From NCBI RefSeq assembly GCF_021266465.1, contig NZ_CP089848.1, positions 2,480,001-2,544,000 on the forward strand: a stretch of DNA of 64,000 nucleotides. The letters run 5' to 3'. The position numbers and the translations under genes are program-made. Every line of letters begins with the position of its first letter. Position 1 is the stretch's first letter. The notes beneath the pieces were generated by a model. It did no database searches. It had not been told where the DNA came from and saw nothing but the letters and a program-made list of their open reading frames with translations. The stretch is from Paralcaligenes sp. KSB-10 (GTDB lineage: Bacteria; Pseudomonadota; Gammaproteobacteria; Burkholderiales; Burkholderiaceae_B). Shown here piece after piece: positions 45,330 through 54,202 of the stretch.

Positions 45330-46147
45330 AGGCCTGGCTGAATCGTGTTTTGAAAATGGCGCCTTAGCGCTTTATTGAAAAGCTCAGGGAATTCCATATT
45401 GGGCAAATGCCTGGCCGAGGGAACAAGCACATAATCGCTGCCCGCGATTTCGTCGGCGATCTCTTTCATCACCGGTGCCAATACTCCATCGTTCTCACCG
45501 ACTATCATTGTTGTCGGCATTTTGATTTCCGCAAGATGAGACCGATAGTCAAAAGCCTGCAAGGCCCGCGCCGCGCCGACAAATCCGTCGACCGACGTGT
45601 TGCGGATCATTTCACGCACTGAATCCGCAATGGGTTCGGCCAGAAACTCCGGCCCAAACCAGCGTGACATTGTGGGTGCCACAAGCGCCCCCATGCCGTC
45701 CTCCCTTGCTGTTTGAATACGCGCATCCCATACCGCCGCAAAGTCGGGCGATGCATGGGCGGGAGCATCGGCGACAACCATGCTGGCCAGCCGTTTGCCA
45801 TGATTCGCCGCCAAATCCCAAGCCACGATACCTCCCAGCGAGAGCCCAATATAGTGAGCCCGTTCTATATTGAGCGCATCCAGAATTGAAATAACGCTGC
45901 CGGACAACTGGGCAATGGTGTACGGAGGCGGAAGGGCCGGACTGAGGCCGTGGCCAAGGCTGTCATAACAGATGACACGCAAGCCAAGATCCAATAAGGT
46001 GGTGCGCTGCGGAGCCCACATACCCATGTCGGTCATAATGGAATGGCCCAGCACCACGCAGGGCGCGTCCATTTCTCCCTCGTCGACGACGTAAAGCTCC
46101 GCGGCATCATTTTTCACACGATGCCGCCTGATGTCAGCGGCCTTCAT
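45326..46147 (-). CDS. Alpha/beta hydrolase, enol-lactonase-like
   Basis: 273 aa. The oxyanion segment VVLGHSIMTDMGMW, the nucleophile elbow IGLSLGGIVAWDLA (Ser in GLSLGG), and the C-terminal VPSARHLPNMEFPE (His) are present. The nearest memory is 3-oxoadipate enol-lactonase PcaD, but C-C hydrolases share the pattern. It lies between NIPSNAP and the SnoaL-like gene with overlaps on both sides, in the second Rieske operon, so its substrate is probably an intermediate of that pathway. Confidence 0.85.
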   Translation of the reverse strand: MKAADIRRHRVKNDAAELYVVDEGEMDAPCVVLGHSIMTDMGMWAPQRTTLLDLGLRVICYDSLGHGLSPALPPPYTIAQLSGSVISILDALNIERAHYIGLSLGGIVAWDLAANHGKRLASMVVADAPAHASPDFAAVWDARIQTAREDGMGALVAPTMSRWFGPEFLAEPIADSVREMIRNTSVDGFVGAARALQAFDYRSHLAEIKMPTTMIVGENDGVLAPVMKEIADEIAGSDYVLVPSARHLPNMEFPELFNKALRRHFQNTIQPGL

Positions 46148-46460
46148 TGGGGGAAAACCGCGTGGGGATCAACGTGACGGCGGACTGGGCCTTCAGCAGA
46201 GGCCCCTCGCGCTCGCTCTCGGCCTTGATGGCAAGCCATTCGGCGTCCGCGCCGAACGCGGCCCATGCATTTTCCCGCGCCGCATTATCCGGAAAGCCGA
46301 CAAGATAATACAGGGCGTCCTTGTCTTCGGCGGGGTTCCAGCAATGAAGAAGCTCAATACCCAGGCGCTGGAAAATAGGCAGCGTTTTATCCGCGAAGCG
46401 GGTCTGCAGCACCGCTGCTTTGCCCGGATGGGCGATGTACTTCTTTAATTCGTAAATCAT
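46134..46460 (-). CDS. NIPSNAP family protein
   Basis: 108 aa. MIYELKKYIAHPGKAAVLQ followed by LPIFQRLGIELLHCWNPAED and DALYYLVGFPD is the NIPSNAP/dimeric alpha-beta barrel pattern. The ATG at 46460 fits; a GTG at 46472 is the alternative. The gene overlaps the hydrolase by 14 bases and lies 74 bases after the oxygenase beta gene. NIPSNAP proteins are often in aromatic or terpene clusters; function uncertain. Confidence 0.85.
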   Translation of the reverse strand: MIYELKKYIAHPGKAAVLQTRFADKTLPIFQRLGIELLHCWNPAEDKDALYYLVGFPDNAARENAWAAFGADAEWLAIKAESEREGPLLKAQSAVTLIPTRFSPNEGR

Positions 46461-46534
46461 GGATAGGCTCACTTGAAATCGGCATGCAAAAGAAATTTAT
46501 TCATGGCTCATGGGCTGGACTGCGACACGGCCCT

Positions 46535-47053
46535 CTACAAGGGGTAGACCAGCAGCGTATCGATGCGGCGCGAATCAAGCACCACAAGACGCTCGGCGAA
46601 ACGCGGGCCATCGTTGTCCAGCGCAATCAGGTCCAGGTACTTCCCCGAGGCAAAGAGCTCCGCCTCGCCCGTGTACATGGTTCTATACACGACGAAATTG
46701 GTTCGCACCGCAAGCAATCCCTTGTCGCCGGATTGTATGGATGGGTACCCAAGAATATGGCAGTAGGTGTGGCTCTCGAAAATGTTCGCGTTTTTCAGGG
46801 CCTTGATCCGGTCATTCATCATTCCGCGCCCTTCGCAGAGCACAATGCCTATCGGATACCCCTTTACCCTGTTTTCACGCGTTGTAATCTGGTATGTCGC
46901 ATCTTCTTTGAAAAAGCCCACCCAATTGTCGATCTCGCCATCGTCCAGGGTATGGCAGTAGTCCTGCAGGAAAGACTGGATCGTTGCGGCGGGTATTTTC
47001 TGCGATGCCGGCAATGAGCCATCGTTGATAACGGTGCTGTGGCCTGTTCTCAT
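46535..47053 (-). CDS. Aromatic-ring-hydroxylating dioxygenase beta subunit, second cluster
   Basis: 172 aa. IPAATIQSFLQDYCHTLDDG, WVGFFKEDATYQITTRENR, LAVRTNFVVYRTMYTGEAEL and the C-terminal LVVLDSRRIDTLLVYPL follow the beta-subunit pattern. The start overlaps the alpha stop by four bases (47053 and 47050). It pairs with the alpha subunit into an oxygenase. Not the same as the beta subunit at 24823, from which it differs widely. Confidence 0.9.
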   Translation of the reverse strand: MRTGHSTVINDGSLPASQKIPAATIQSFLQDYCHTLDDGEIDNWVGFFKEDATYQITTRENRVKGYPIGIVLCEGRGMMNDRIKALKNANIFESHTYCHILGYPSIQSGDKGLLAVRTNFVVYRTMYTGEAELFASGKYLDLIALDNDGPRFAERLVVLDSRRIDTLLVYPL

Positions 47054-48345
47054 TTATCGAACCCCATGATCTGGCGATAGCCGTGCCAGAATCCACGCAC
47101 GGCCGCCTCGGTGGCGCGAGAGGATTCGTTGGACTCTGTTTGCCGGCCCCCCATCTCTATGAATGCCTGGCGATCCGGACTGCTGGCCGTGGCCCGCTGC
47201 ACGAAGGAATTGATGCATCCGTCCTCCAGGGCGACAAGTCCGGCCGCGCCGGTCAGATTGGACTGCATGACCCGCATCTTTTCCTGCTCGGGCGTATCGT
47301 TTTCATACCCCAGGAACACCCAGAACAATTCCGTTTTGTCGACCCCTCGCGGCACGAAGAACCGCACCGCCAGGGAATTGAGCGTAAGTTGAATTACGAG
47401 AGACGGGAAGATCGTTTGAATGCTATGGGTGATCCTGTCCTCGAAGGCATCCCAGGCGCCAAGCAATTCCGGGCCTTCCAGGTTCGATTCATATTTGGCG
47501 GAATGGACCCCGGCTTTCTGGTATTCCTGGTCGGCCTGCAGAGTGGCTCTTTTCGTATAACTGATGTGGTGCCATTTTTTTTCCGACAAAACAATGCCAC
47601 CGTCCATGTCCAGGCGATTGACCTTGAAGGTCGTATAGAAGGTATGAAGCAATGTCGCATGGTAGGAATCCCTGACATTCTCCGCATAGAGCTTCCAGTT
47701 GTTGTGCAGGGTCTGGCTGTGCACGCCCAATATCTTCAGGGGCTGATCCATGTGGCGTTTAATAAAGCGGCTGATGGGTTCGCCCAGGAACTCCTGCAGG
47801 GGCGCCGTATCGGGGGAATACGTGCCAAATACGATTCCGCAAAACACCTCCACCCGCAACGGCTCCAGGCGGTGCTTTTGCACATCGAAATCTTCCGGCA
47901 TACCGCCCTTGCCGTGCACCCCCTTACGGAACGCCAGTCCTTTGAGCTTCCCATCCAGGCCATAATTCCAGGCGTGATACACGCAGGTCAGGGATCTTTG
48001 ATTATCGTGGTCTTTCAGGCAGACCAAGGCCCCTTTATGGGCGCAGCGGTTGATCATTGCGTGGATTTCCCCATTGTCGTCACGGGTGACGATAATGGGA
48101 GTCTCTCCCAGCCAGGTAGTGCGGATATCCCCTTTATGGGCGACCTCCGTCTCCAGGCACAAGTAGTGCCAGACAGGCCCCCGGAAAATCTTTTCCTGCT
48201 CGAGCGCATAAATGGCAGGGTCGGAAAAAACGCGAAACGGAACCCGCGTCACCCCCTCTTCCGGCCATGCGAAATCTTCAAGTGGCGGACGTTCCTGCGC
48301 GATGGCGCCGGGCGAGGCTTGCGTGCATGAAATGGCTGTTTCCAT
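47050..48345 (-). CDS. Rieske aromatic-ring-hydroxylating dioxygenase alpha subunit, second cluster
   Basis: 431 aa. The Rieske ligands are CAHKG and CVYHAW; the mononuclear iron segment is ENVRDSYHATLLHTF with Asp, His and His. GGGGA precedes the start. Electrons must come from a reductase that is not encoded in this cluster. It is divergent from LysR 48459. The substrate is presumably aromatic, but could be a heteroaromatic or alicyclic acid. Confidence 0.94.
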   Translation of the reverse strand: METAISCTQASPGAIAQERPPLEDFAWPEEGVTRVPFRVFSDPAIYALEQEKIFRGPVWHYLCLETEVAHKGDIRTTWLGETPIIVTRDDNGEIHAMINRCAHKGALVCLKDHDNQRSLTCVYHAWNYGLDGKLKGLAFRKGVHGKGGMPEDFDVQKHRLEPLRVEVFCGIVFGTYSPDTAPLQEFLGEPISRFIKRHMDQPLKILGVHSQTLHNNWKLYAENVRDSYHATLLHTFYTTFKVNRLDMDGGIVLSEKKWHHISYTKRATLQADQEYQKAGVHSAKYESNLEGPELLGAWDAFEDRITHSIQTIFPSLVIQLTLNSLAVRFFVPRGVDKTELFWVFLGYENDTPEQEKMRVMQSNLTGAAGLVALEDGCINSFVQRATASSPDRQAFIEMGGRQTESNESSRATEAAVRGFWHGYRQIMGFDK

Positions 48346-48429
48346 AATTCCCCAGAACTGGACGATGATTGTGTTGACTGATTGTAGGGAGCCATCCTGA
48401 ATTTCTCTACACGATTACCCATATAATAA

Positions 48430-48448
48430 ATATCTCAAATCAAGATAT
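48430..48448. promoter_or_regulatory. LysR-type operator candidate
   Basis: ATATCT (48430-48435) and AGATAT (48443-48448) are exact reverse complements around seven bases, containing an ATC-N9-GAT box of the LysR T-N11-A type. It is in the 113-base gap between the second Rieske alpha gene and the LysR gene, ten bases before the LysR start. Confidence 0.4.
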
Positions 48449-48458
48449 ACACGGGCCA

Positions 48459-49430
48459 ATGGATATAAACCTCGATCTAAAGCAGCTGCGCATTTTTGTT
48501 GCAATATTCGATACGGGCAGCGTGGGCAGCGCGGCGCGCTACCTCAACATGAGCCAACCGGGCCTGAGCACTGCCCTGGCCCGCCTTCGGGTGCAATTGC
48601 AAGACCCCCTTTTCATAAAGGGGTCCGGGGGCATGGAGCCCACCAGCCGTTCGCGTAAATTGATCGACCCCGTGCGCGCGATTATTCGCTCGATGGAAAC
48701 CGAAATCATTGTGCCGCCGAAATTCGACCCAAAAACATCGACGCGGGAATTCAGGATCACGCTTTCCGACATCGGCGAAGGAATCTATTTGCCGCTGATA
48801 ATACGCCGCATCGAAGAGATGGCGCCGGGCCTGACCCTGCAATCCATGTACATGCCGCCGCGCGAACTCGAAGAAGCCATGGCGGGGGGCGAAGTCGACG
48901 TCGCCGCCGGTTTTTTCCCGGACATCAAGACCAGCAACTTTTTCCAGCGACGGATCGGCCTGCATTCATTTGCCGGAATCATCCGGGCGGGGCATCCTCT
49001 GGCGAACAGCAAATTGACCATGAAGCAATTTCTGGCGTTAAGACACGTGGTTGTCGAAACGACAGGCCGCAGCCAGGAAGTATTCGAACGATTCCTGCAA
49101 AAGCATAGTCTGCAAAGAGATGTCGTACTGCGCACCCCCCACTTCATGAGCGTACCCATCATCGTGGCGACGACCAATGTCATTGCGGTGGTGCCGCAGG
49201 CCCTGGCCGACTTTATTTCCGCGGATCCATCCATCAAGCAAATACAGCTTCCTTTTACGCCTCCGACCTTTCAAGTCAATTTATATTGGCATCGCAGTTC
49301 ACATCATGACGCCGCCAACAAATGGCTCAGGGACGCGCTGATTTCCGAGTTTCCGATGCTGCAGCGACGCGCCTATCATCGAAATGGAAAGCCGTCCCGG
49401 CAGAATTCGCAAGAAATCGCGCCCCTTTAG
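48459..49430 (+). CDS. LysR family transcriptional regulator of the second Rieske cluster
   Basis: 323 aa. The HTH is LKQLRIFVAIFDTGSVGSAA, then NMSQPGLSTALARLRVQLQ. The effector domain includes EFRITLSDIGEGIYLPLIIR and a hydrophobic cleft. It is transcribed away from the dioxygenase operon, the standard LysR arrangement, and so likely activates it. The C-terminus is a short basic tail. Confidence 0.92.
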   Translation: MDINLDLKQLRIFVAIFDTGSVGSAARYLNMSQPGLSTALARLRVQLQDPLFIKGSGGMEPTSRSRKLIDPVRAIIRSMETEIIVPPKFDPKTSTREFRITLSDIGEGIYLPLIIRRIEEMAPGLTLQSMYMPPRELEEAMAGGEVDVAAGFFPDIKTSNFFQRRIGLHSFAGIIRAGHPLANSKLTMKQFLALRHVVVETTGRSQEVFERFLQKHSLQRDVVLRTPHFMSVPIIVATTNVIAVVPQALADFISADPSIKQIQLPFTPPTFQVNLYWHRSSHHDAANKWLRDALISEFPMLQRRAYHRNGKPSRQNSQEIAPL

Positions 49431-49637
49431 AAATCATTTAATAGCGGTCGAGGCTTGCGTAGAAAAGCTCCCATGTCAGCCCCGGCAAACGGCACAATAG
49501 CGGCATTTTTCTCAGTACATGCGCCAGGCCATTGCAAATACCGATATTGGTTATCGTTGATATCTGATTGGATTATAAACAAGGGATTGATAGCATCGGG
49601 AAACATTCCCTCAGCAACCCAACAACAAGGACGATAA

Positions 49638-50609
49638 ATGTTGCGTGCACTTATACGATCAATAGCCTTGGTGGCGGCCAGCAATATTATTTTCTTGTCC
49701 GCCGCGATAGCCGACACATGGCCGGACAAGCCCGTCAGGATCATCGTCCCCTATGCCCCGGGAGGAATTGCCGATTTGGTTGCGCGTTTAATCGCGCCCC
49801 TTCTGCAGGAAGGCCTGGGCCAGTCCATAGTCATAGAAAACAAAACAGGGGCCAGCGGAAGCCTCGGCACGGCCTATGTTGCGCGCAGCGCACCCGACGG
49901 ATATACGCTGCTGCTCGGGCTGGCGGCCCCACAGACATTGAACCAATTCATTTACAAGGTCGACTACGACGGCGTAAAGGATTTCGCCCCGATTACGCTC
50001 GTCAATACCAATCCCATGGTCCTGATGGTCAAGGCGTCATTGCCCGTGACCAATGTCCGGGAATTGATCGCCTATGCCAAGGCCCATCCGGGAAAGCTGA
50101 ATTTCTCGGGAGCGGGCGGGCTCACCTCGTACAGCGGCGAAATATTCAAACATATGGCGGGCATCGACATGGTCGACGTGCGCTATCGTGGAGGGGCGCC
50201 GGCTGTAACGGCGGCCGTGTCGGGGGAAACCGACCTGACATTCGCCAATTACTCGGACGCCCTGCCCTGGATGGGGTCGGACCGTCTTCGCGCACTGGCC
50301 TTGACGGGTTCAAAGCGTTTCCCACAATCTCCCAATTTGCCGACCATAGCGGAATCCGGCCTGCCGAACTACAACGTTACCGGCTGGAGCGCCTTGTTCG
50401 CGCCGGCGGGCACCCCGCCGGAACGCATCAACAAGATCGCGGCTATATTGTCCAAAGGATTCAAACGTCCCGACATGCGCGAGAAAATGGCAAAGATAGG
50501 CGCGGAACCGGGCGGGGGTTCGCCGCAAGAACTGGCCGACCTTGTGCGTACGGACGCGAACAAGTGGAAGTCATTTGTCGAAAAAACAGGAATCAAGATT
50601 GGGCAATAA
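49638..50609 (+). CDS. Bug-family tripartite tricarboxylate transporter receptor
   Basis: 323-aa periplasmic receptor with a Sec signal peptide (cleavage near residue 29). WPDKPVRIIVPYAPGGIADL, IENKTGASGSLGTAYVARSA and APDGYTLLLGLA are Bug hallmarks. It is downstream of the LysR regulator on the same strand and so probably belongs to the second aromatic cluster. Its stop lies within a hairpin shared with the end of rnhA. Confidence 0.93.
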   Translation: MLRALIRSIALVAASNIIFLSAAIADTWPDKPVRIIVPYAPGGIADLVARLIAPLLQEGLGQSIVIENKTGASGSLGTAYVARSAPDGYTLLLGLAAPQTLNQFIYKVDYDGVKDFAPITLVNTNPMVLMVKASLPVTNVRELIAYAKAHPGKLNFSGAGGLTSYSGEIFKHMAGIDMVDVRYRGGAPAVTAAVSGETDLTFANYSDALPWMGSDRLRALALTGSKRFPQSPNLPTIAESGLPNYNVTGWSALFAPAGTPPERINKIAAILSKGFKRPDMREKMAKIGAEPGGGSPQELADLVRTDANKWKSFVEKTGIKIGQ

Positions 50610-50630
50610 GCGCTCATTTTCCTGAGCGCT
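50609..50630. terminator. Hairpin at convergent ends of Bug and rnhA
   Basis: AGCGCTCA (50609-50616) and TGAGCGCT (50623-50630) are exact reverse complements around TTTTCC. It covers the last base of the Bug stop and the rnhA stop codon. No strong T run follows on either strand, so it may be a weak bidirectional terminator. Confidence 0.35.
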
Positions 50631-51075
50631 GCGCCAGGCGCGCCTGCTCGGCGCCCAGATTGGCAAGCTCGTCGGCGCGTTCATTGCCAGGGTCACCGGC
50701 ATGGCCCTTGACCCACTGCCAGCTCAGGCTATGCTGCTGCACCAGGGCGTCCAGCTCCTGCCACAAGTCGGCATTTTTCACCGGCTTTTTGTCGGCGGTG
50801 CGCCAGCCGCGACGCTTCCAGTTGGCGATCCACTCCGTCATGCCCTTCTGCACATACTGGGAATCGGTGTGCACGACCACCTCGCAGTGGCGCTTCAGCG
50901 CCTTCAGGGCCTCGATGACCGCCATGAGCTCCATGCGGTTATTCGTGGTGCCGGGCTCGCCGCCGTACAGTGTTTTCTCGTGCGGCCCCTGGCGCAGCAA
51001 GGCTCCCCAGCCCCCCAGCCCCGGATTTCCCTTGCAGGCCCCATCGGTCCAGATATCTACATGGCGACTATTCAT
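50614..51075 (-). CDS. rnhA: Ribonuclease HI
   Basis: 153 aa. The catalytic acidic residues are visible: D in [12 protein letters not shown] in [13 protein letters not shown] in [14 protein letters not shown] and D in [17 protein letters not shown]. This is the canonical DEDD set of bacterial RNase HI, which removes RNA from RNA-DNA hybrids. ATG at 51075 gives the usual start; the open frame extends to 51333 but is not typical. It lies near a divergent methyltransferase, gloB and mltD. Confidence 0.95.
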   Translation of the reverse strand: MNSRHVDIWTDGACKGNPGLGGWGALLRQGPHEKTLYGGEPGTTNNRMELMAVIEALKALKRHCEVVVHTDSQYVQKGMTEWIANWKRRGWRTADKKPVKNADLWQELDALVQQHSLSWQWVKGHAGDPGNERADELANLGAEQARLAQRSGK

Positions 51076-51191
51076 TACTTCGTCTTTACAACCCAGGATC
51101 GGGGCATGAACATGCCCCCGACAATATAAACCGTGCCGGAATACCGGCACGGGACTATAACGGCACAACGAACGCGGACCCGCGGCCGGTG

Positions 51192-51947
51192 TCAGGCTCC
51201 GGAGTGCCTGCCAGTCACCACCGCCTCGCGCCGCACCCGTTTCTTCTTGCCTTTCCATTCCGGGCCGATAACCCGCAAGCCCACCACCCTCTTGATTGCC
51301 GACACCACATACACGGCCCCGCATACAGGCCACCAGCGGTCACCCGCCGATTCCATGAATGCCCATCGCCCCAGCCATTTTTCGCTCAGGCACGGCGGAG
51401 CGTAACAGCCGAAACGACCCCGGTCGACTTCGAAGGACAGAAGCTTAAACCAATCTTTCAAGCGGGGCAGCGAAACCTGCAGATGCGTGGCCACCGGCAT
51501 CAGCGGTTCCAGGCCCGGCACGCGCTCGCGCGCACCCCAGAGGCTCCAGGGGTTGAAACCCGAAATCACGACACGCCCCTCGGGCATCAAAACGCGCTCG
51601 GCTTCGCGCAACACTTGATGGGGATTGCTGGAGCACTCGAGCACATGGGGCAGCACCAGCAAATCGACGCTCTGGGTGTCGAAAGGCAAGTTTTCCGGAT
51701 CGGCGGCCACAGACAATTGGCTTGCCGCCGGGCCGAGATCGGGCAAGGCACAGGTATAGCCTTTGTAGGGAATACGATTGGCGCGCAGCAAATCCCATTT
51801 CGGCAAGCCGACCTGGATGGCATGATAGCCAAACACATTGGCCACTATGCCATCGACCTGTTTTTGTTCCCAGTCTTTGACATATACGCCCGATGGGGTT
51901 TGCAACCACTCGCCAAGCTCTACAATAGGAGATGGATCCAAAGACAC
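51192..51947 (-). CDS. Class I SAM-dependent methyltransferase next to gloB
   Basis: 251 aa. [20 protein letters not shown] and [20 protein letters not shown] are Methyltransf_11-like motifs; [20 protein letters not shown] follows. Proteins of this kind often sit beside rnhA and dnaQ in betaproteobacteria. I place the start at the GTG at 51947, as AGGAG lies five bases before it; ATG at 51965 is the alternative and would overlap the gloB start. The substrate is unknown. Confidence 0.85.
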   Translation of the reverse strand: MSLDPSPIVELGEWLQTPSGVYVKDWEQKQVDGIVANVFGYHAIQVGLPKWDLLRANRIPYKGYTCALPDLGPAASQLSVAADPENLPFDTQSVDLLVLPHVLECSSNPHQVLREAERVLMPEGRVVISGFNPWSLWGARERVPGLEPLMPVATHLQVSLPRLKDWFKLLSFEVDRGRFGCYAPPCLSEKWLGRWAFMESAGDRWWPVCGAVYVVSAIKRVVGLRVIGPEWKGKKKRVRREAVVTGRHSGA

Positions 51948-51963
51948 TTCTACTCCTGTTGCC

Positions 51964-52779
51964 ATGGTAAATACAATTTTTAATCGAGCCGCGGGACAAA
52001 CACAACTCATACCCGTGCCGGCTTTGTCCGACAACTATATATGGATGGTCAGCAAGGATGGCCATGCGGTCGTCGTCGACCCCGGCGAATCGGCCCCCAT
52101 TGAAAAACTGCTCGGCCAATACGAGCTTGTTCTCGATGCCATTCTACTCACTCACCATCATGGCGATCATGTGGGAGGAGCGCTGGCGCTGCAGCAATTG
52201 ACCGGCGCACCAGTATACGGCCCCGCAAGCGAAACTTTGCCGGTATGCGACCACGCACTCAGGCAGGACGACATTGTCGTGCTGGAAAATCTCGATCTGC
52301 GCCTTCGGGTCCTGGATATTCCCGGCCATACCGCCGGCCATATCGCTTATTTCGGCCAATTTAATCAGGGTAAACCCCTGGTTTTTTGCGGCGACACCCT
52401 GTTTTCTGCCGGTTGTGGGCGATTATTTGAAGGCACACCTGCCCAAATGGTTGATTCTTTAGGTAAACTCAGGGGATTACCGCTGGATACACTTGTTTGC
52501 TGCGCTCACGAGTACACTCTAGCCAATTTACGTTGGGCGCTTCATGTAGAACCCAACAATACTGTTTTGCAGCAACGCTGGAAGGTAGTGCAAGAGCTGC
52601 GGGGCCAGAACCTGCCAACGCTGCCTTCGACCATTGCCGTTGAACTTGATACCAACCCTTTTTTTCGTACCCAGCAAGAAAGTGTGTCTGGCGCTGCCGA
52701 AGCCTATGCCGGCAAGCGACTGGATTCGGCTGTAGCCGTTTTTACTGGCTTGCGTGAATGGAAGAACAACTTCAAATGA
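51964..52779 (+). CDS. gloB: Hydroxyacylglutathione hydrolase (glyoxalase II)
   Basis: 271 aa. The binuclear metal site LLTHHHGDHVGGALAL is followed by FCGDTLFSAGCGRLFEG and the C-terminal glyoxalase II domain. The enzyme hydrolyses S-D-lactoylglutathione in the methylglyoxal detoxification route. The ATG at 51964 lacks a clear ribosome binding site; a GTG at 52015 would give a more usual N-terminus (VPALSDNYIW). The start region overlaps the divergent methyltransferase ATG at 51965. Confidence 0.93.
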   Translation: MVNTIFNRAAGQTQLIPVPALSDNYIWMVSKDGHAVVVDPGESAPIEKLLGQYELVLDAILLTHHHGDHVGGALALQQLTGAPVYGPASETLPVCDHALRQDDIVVLENLDLRLRVLDIPGHTAGHIAYFGQFNQGKPLVFCGDTLFSAGCGRLFEGTPAQMVDSLGKLRGLPLDTLVCCAHEYTLANLRWALHVEPNNTVLQQRWKVVQELRGQNLPTLPSTIAVELDTNPFFRTQQESVSGAAEAYAGKRLDSAVAVFTGLREWKNNFK

Positions 52780-52786
52780 ATTGCCG

Positions 52787-54172
52787 ATGAAATGCTTACG
52801 ACTATTCATTCTGCTCCTTGCAGCAGTTTTAGCCGGTTGCGCCACTAATTCCTCGCATAATCAATACGCCGGGCAAAAAAGAACCTACTCCGCCGCGGAA
52901 ACATCGCGGACTGTCGACCTGACCCACCCCCCCCGGGACATGTGGGATCGAATCCGGCGCGGCTTTGCCATCCCCAATCTGAATAACGACCTGACCCAGC
53001 AATGGACGGATTACTACGCGGCGCATCCCGAATCCATTCAGCGCATGAGCGAGCGGGCAGGCAAATATCTTTACTATGTCGTGCAGGAAATCAATCGCCG
53101 CGGCCTGCCCACCGAATTGGCCCTGCTGCCGTTCGTGGAAAGCGCCTACGACCCGACCGCCTATTCGCGCGCCAAGGCATCCGGGCTCTGGCAATTCATC
53201 CCCAGCACGGGGTTGCACTACAATCTGCAACAAACTTGGTGGCGCGACGAGCGCCGCGACCCCATAGCCTCGACCAACGCCGCACTCGACTACCTCAGCT
53301 ATTTGTATCAGTTGCAGGGCGACTGGTATCTGGCCCTCGCATCGTACAACTGGGGCGAAGGTTCGGTGCAGCGGGCCATGAGCAAAAACGCCAGCAATGG
53401 CGATTTCGTCGACTACAGCTCAATCAATATGCCCGACGAAACGCGCAATTACGTGCCCAAGCTGCAAGCCATCAAGAACATCATCGCCAATCCCCAGAAA
53501 TACGGCATCACGCTCCCCGAAATCAGCAATACCCCTTACTTCACCACCGTCCAGAAATCGCGCGATATGGATATCGCCGTAGCCGCCAAATTGGCAGAGA
53601 TGTCGGTCGAAGACTTCAAGGCACTGAATGCCTCGTTCAACCGCCCCATCATCCTGGGCGAGCACCACCCCACTTTGCTGCTGCCGGTCAACCGGGTGGA
53701 TATTTTCAACGCCAACCTCCAGGCCTATAAGGGCCGCCTCAGTTCGTGGCAAACCTACACCGCCAAAAAAGGCGAATCGTATGCGTCGATTGCCAAACAT
53801 CACGGCATCAGCCTGGTAGCCCTGCGCAATGTCAATGGCCTGAACGGTAAAAAGGCCAAAGCCACGGCGCAAACCCTGCTGGTACCCACTACCGATGCCG
53901 GAGGCGGAAGCATTCAACTGGCGTCGCTCGAGGTTCCGCGCGACGAAGAACCCGAAGTCCACGTCACTCGCAACAAGCGCAATGACATCGTGGTCACCCG
54001 GCACAAGGTCAATGTACGCACGCACACTGTCCGACACGGTGAAACGCTGTTTTCACTGGCCAAACGCTACCACACCTCGGTCGACGAACTGCGCAAGCTC
54101 AATAATCTGAAAAGCAGCTCCCTGGCCCTCGGCAAGCAATTGCGTGTGCCCGGAACCAACGTTCGCGGCTAA
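52787..54172 (+). CDS. mltD: Lytic murein transglycosylase D
   Basis: 461-aa outer-membrane lipoprotein. The signal peptide ends in LAGC (lipobox). The catalytic domain holds FVESAYDPTAYSRAKASGLW with the acidic residue and QFIPSTG, followed by ASYNWGEGSVQRA. Two LysM repeats follow: YTAKKGESYASIAKHHGI and HTVRHGETLFSLAKRYHT. It cleaves murein to 1,6-anhydromuropeptides. It starts seven bases after gloB and may be co-transcribed. Confidence 0.94.
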   Translation: MKCLRLFILLLAAVLAGCATNSSHNQYAGQKRTYSAAETSRTVDLTHPPRDMWDRIRRGFAIPNLNNDLTQQWTDYYAAHPESIQRMSERAGKYLYYVVQEINRRGLPTELALLPFVESAYDPTAYSRAKASGLWQFIPSTGLHYNLQQTWWRDERRDPIASTNAALDYLSYLYQLQGDWYLALASYNWGEGSVQRAMSKNASNGDFVDYSSINMPDETRNYVPKLQAIKNIIANPQKYGITLPEISNTPYFTTVQKSRDMDIAVAAKLAEMSVEDFKALNASFNRPIILGEHHPTLLLPVNRVDIFNANLQAYKGRLSSWQTYTAKKGESYASIAKHHGISLVALRNVNGLNGKKAKATAQTLLVPTTDAGGGSIQLASLEVPRDEEPEVHVTRNKRNDIVVTRHKVNVRTHTVRHGETLFSLAKRYHTSVDELRKLNNLKSSSLALGKQLRVPGTNVRG

Positions 54173-54202
54173 CTTTTCCAGACATAACGAAGGATCAACA
54201 AC

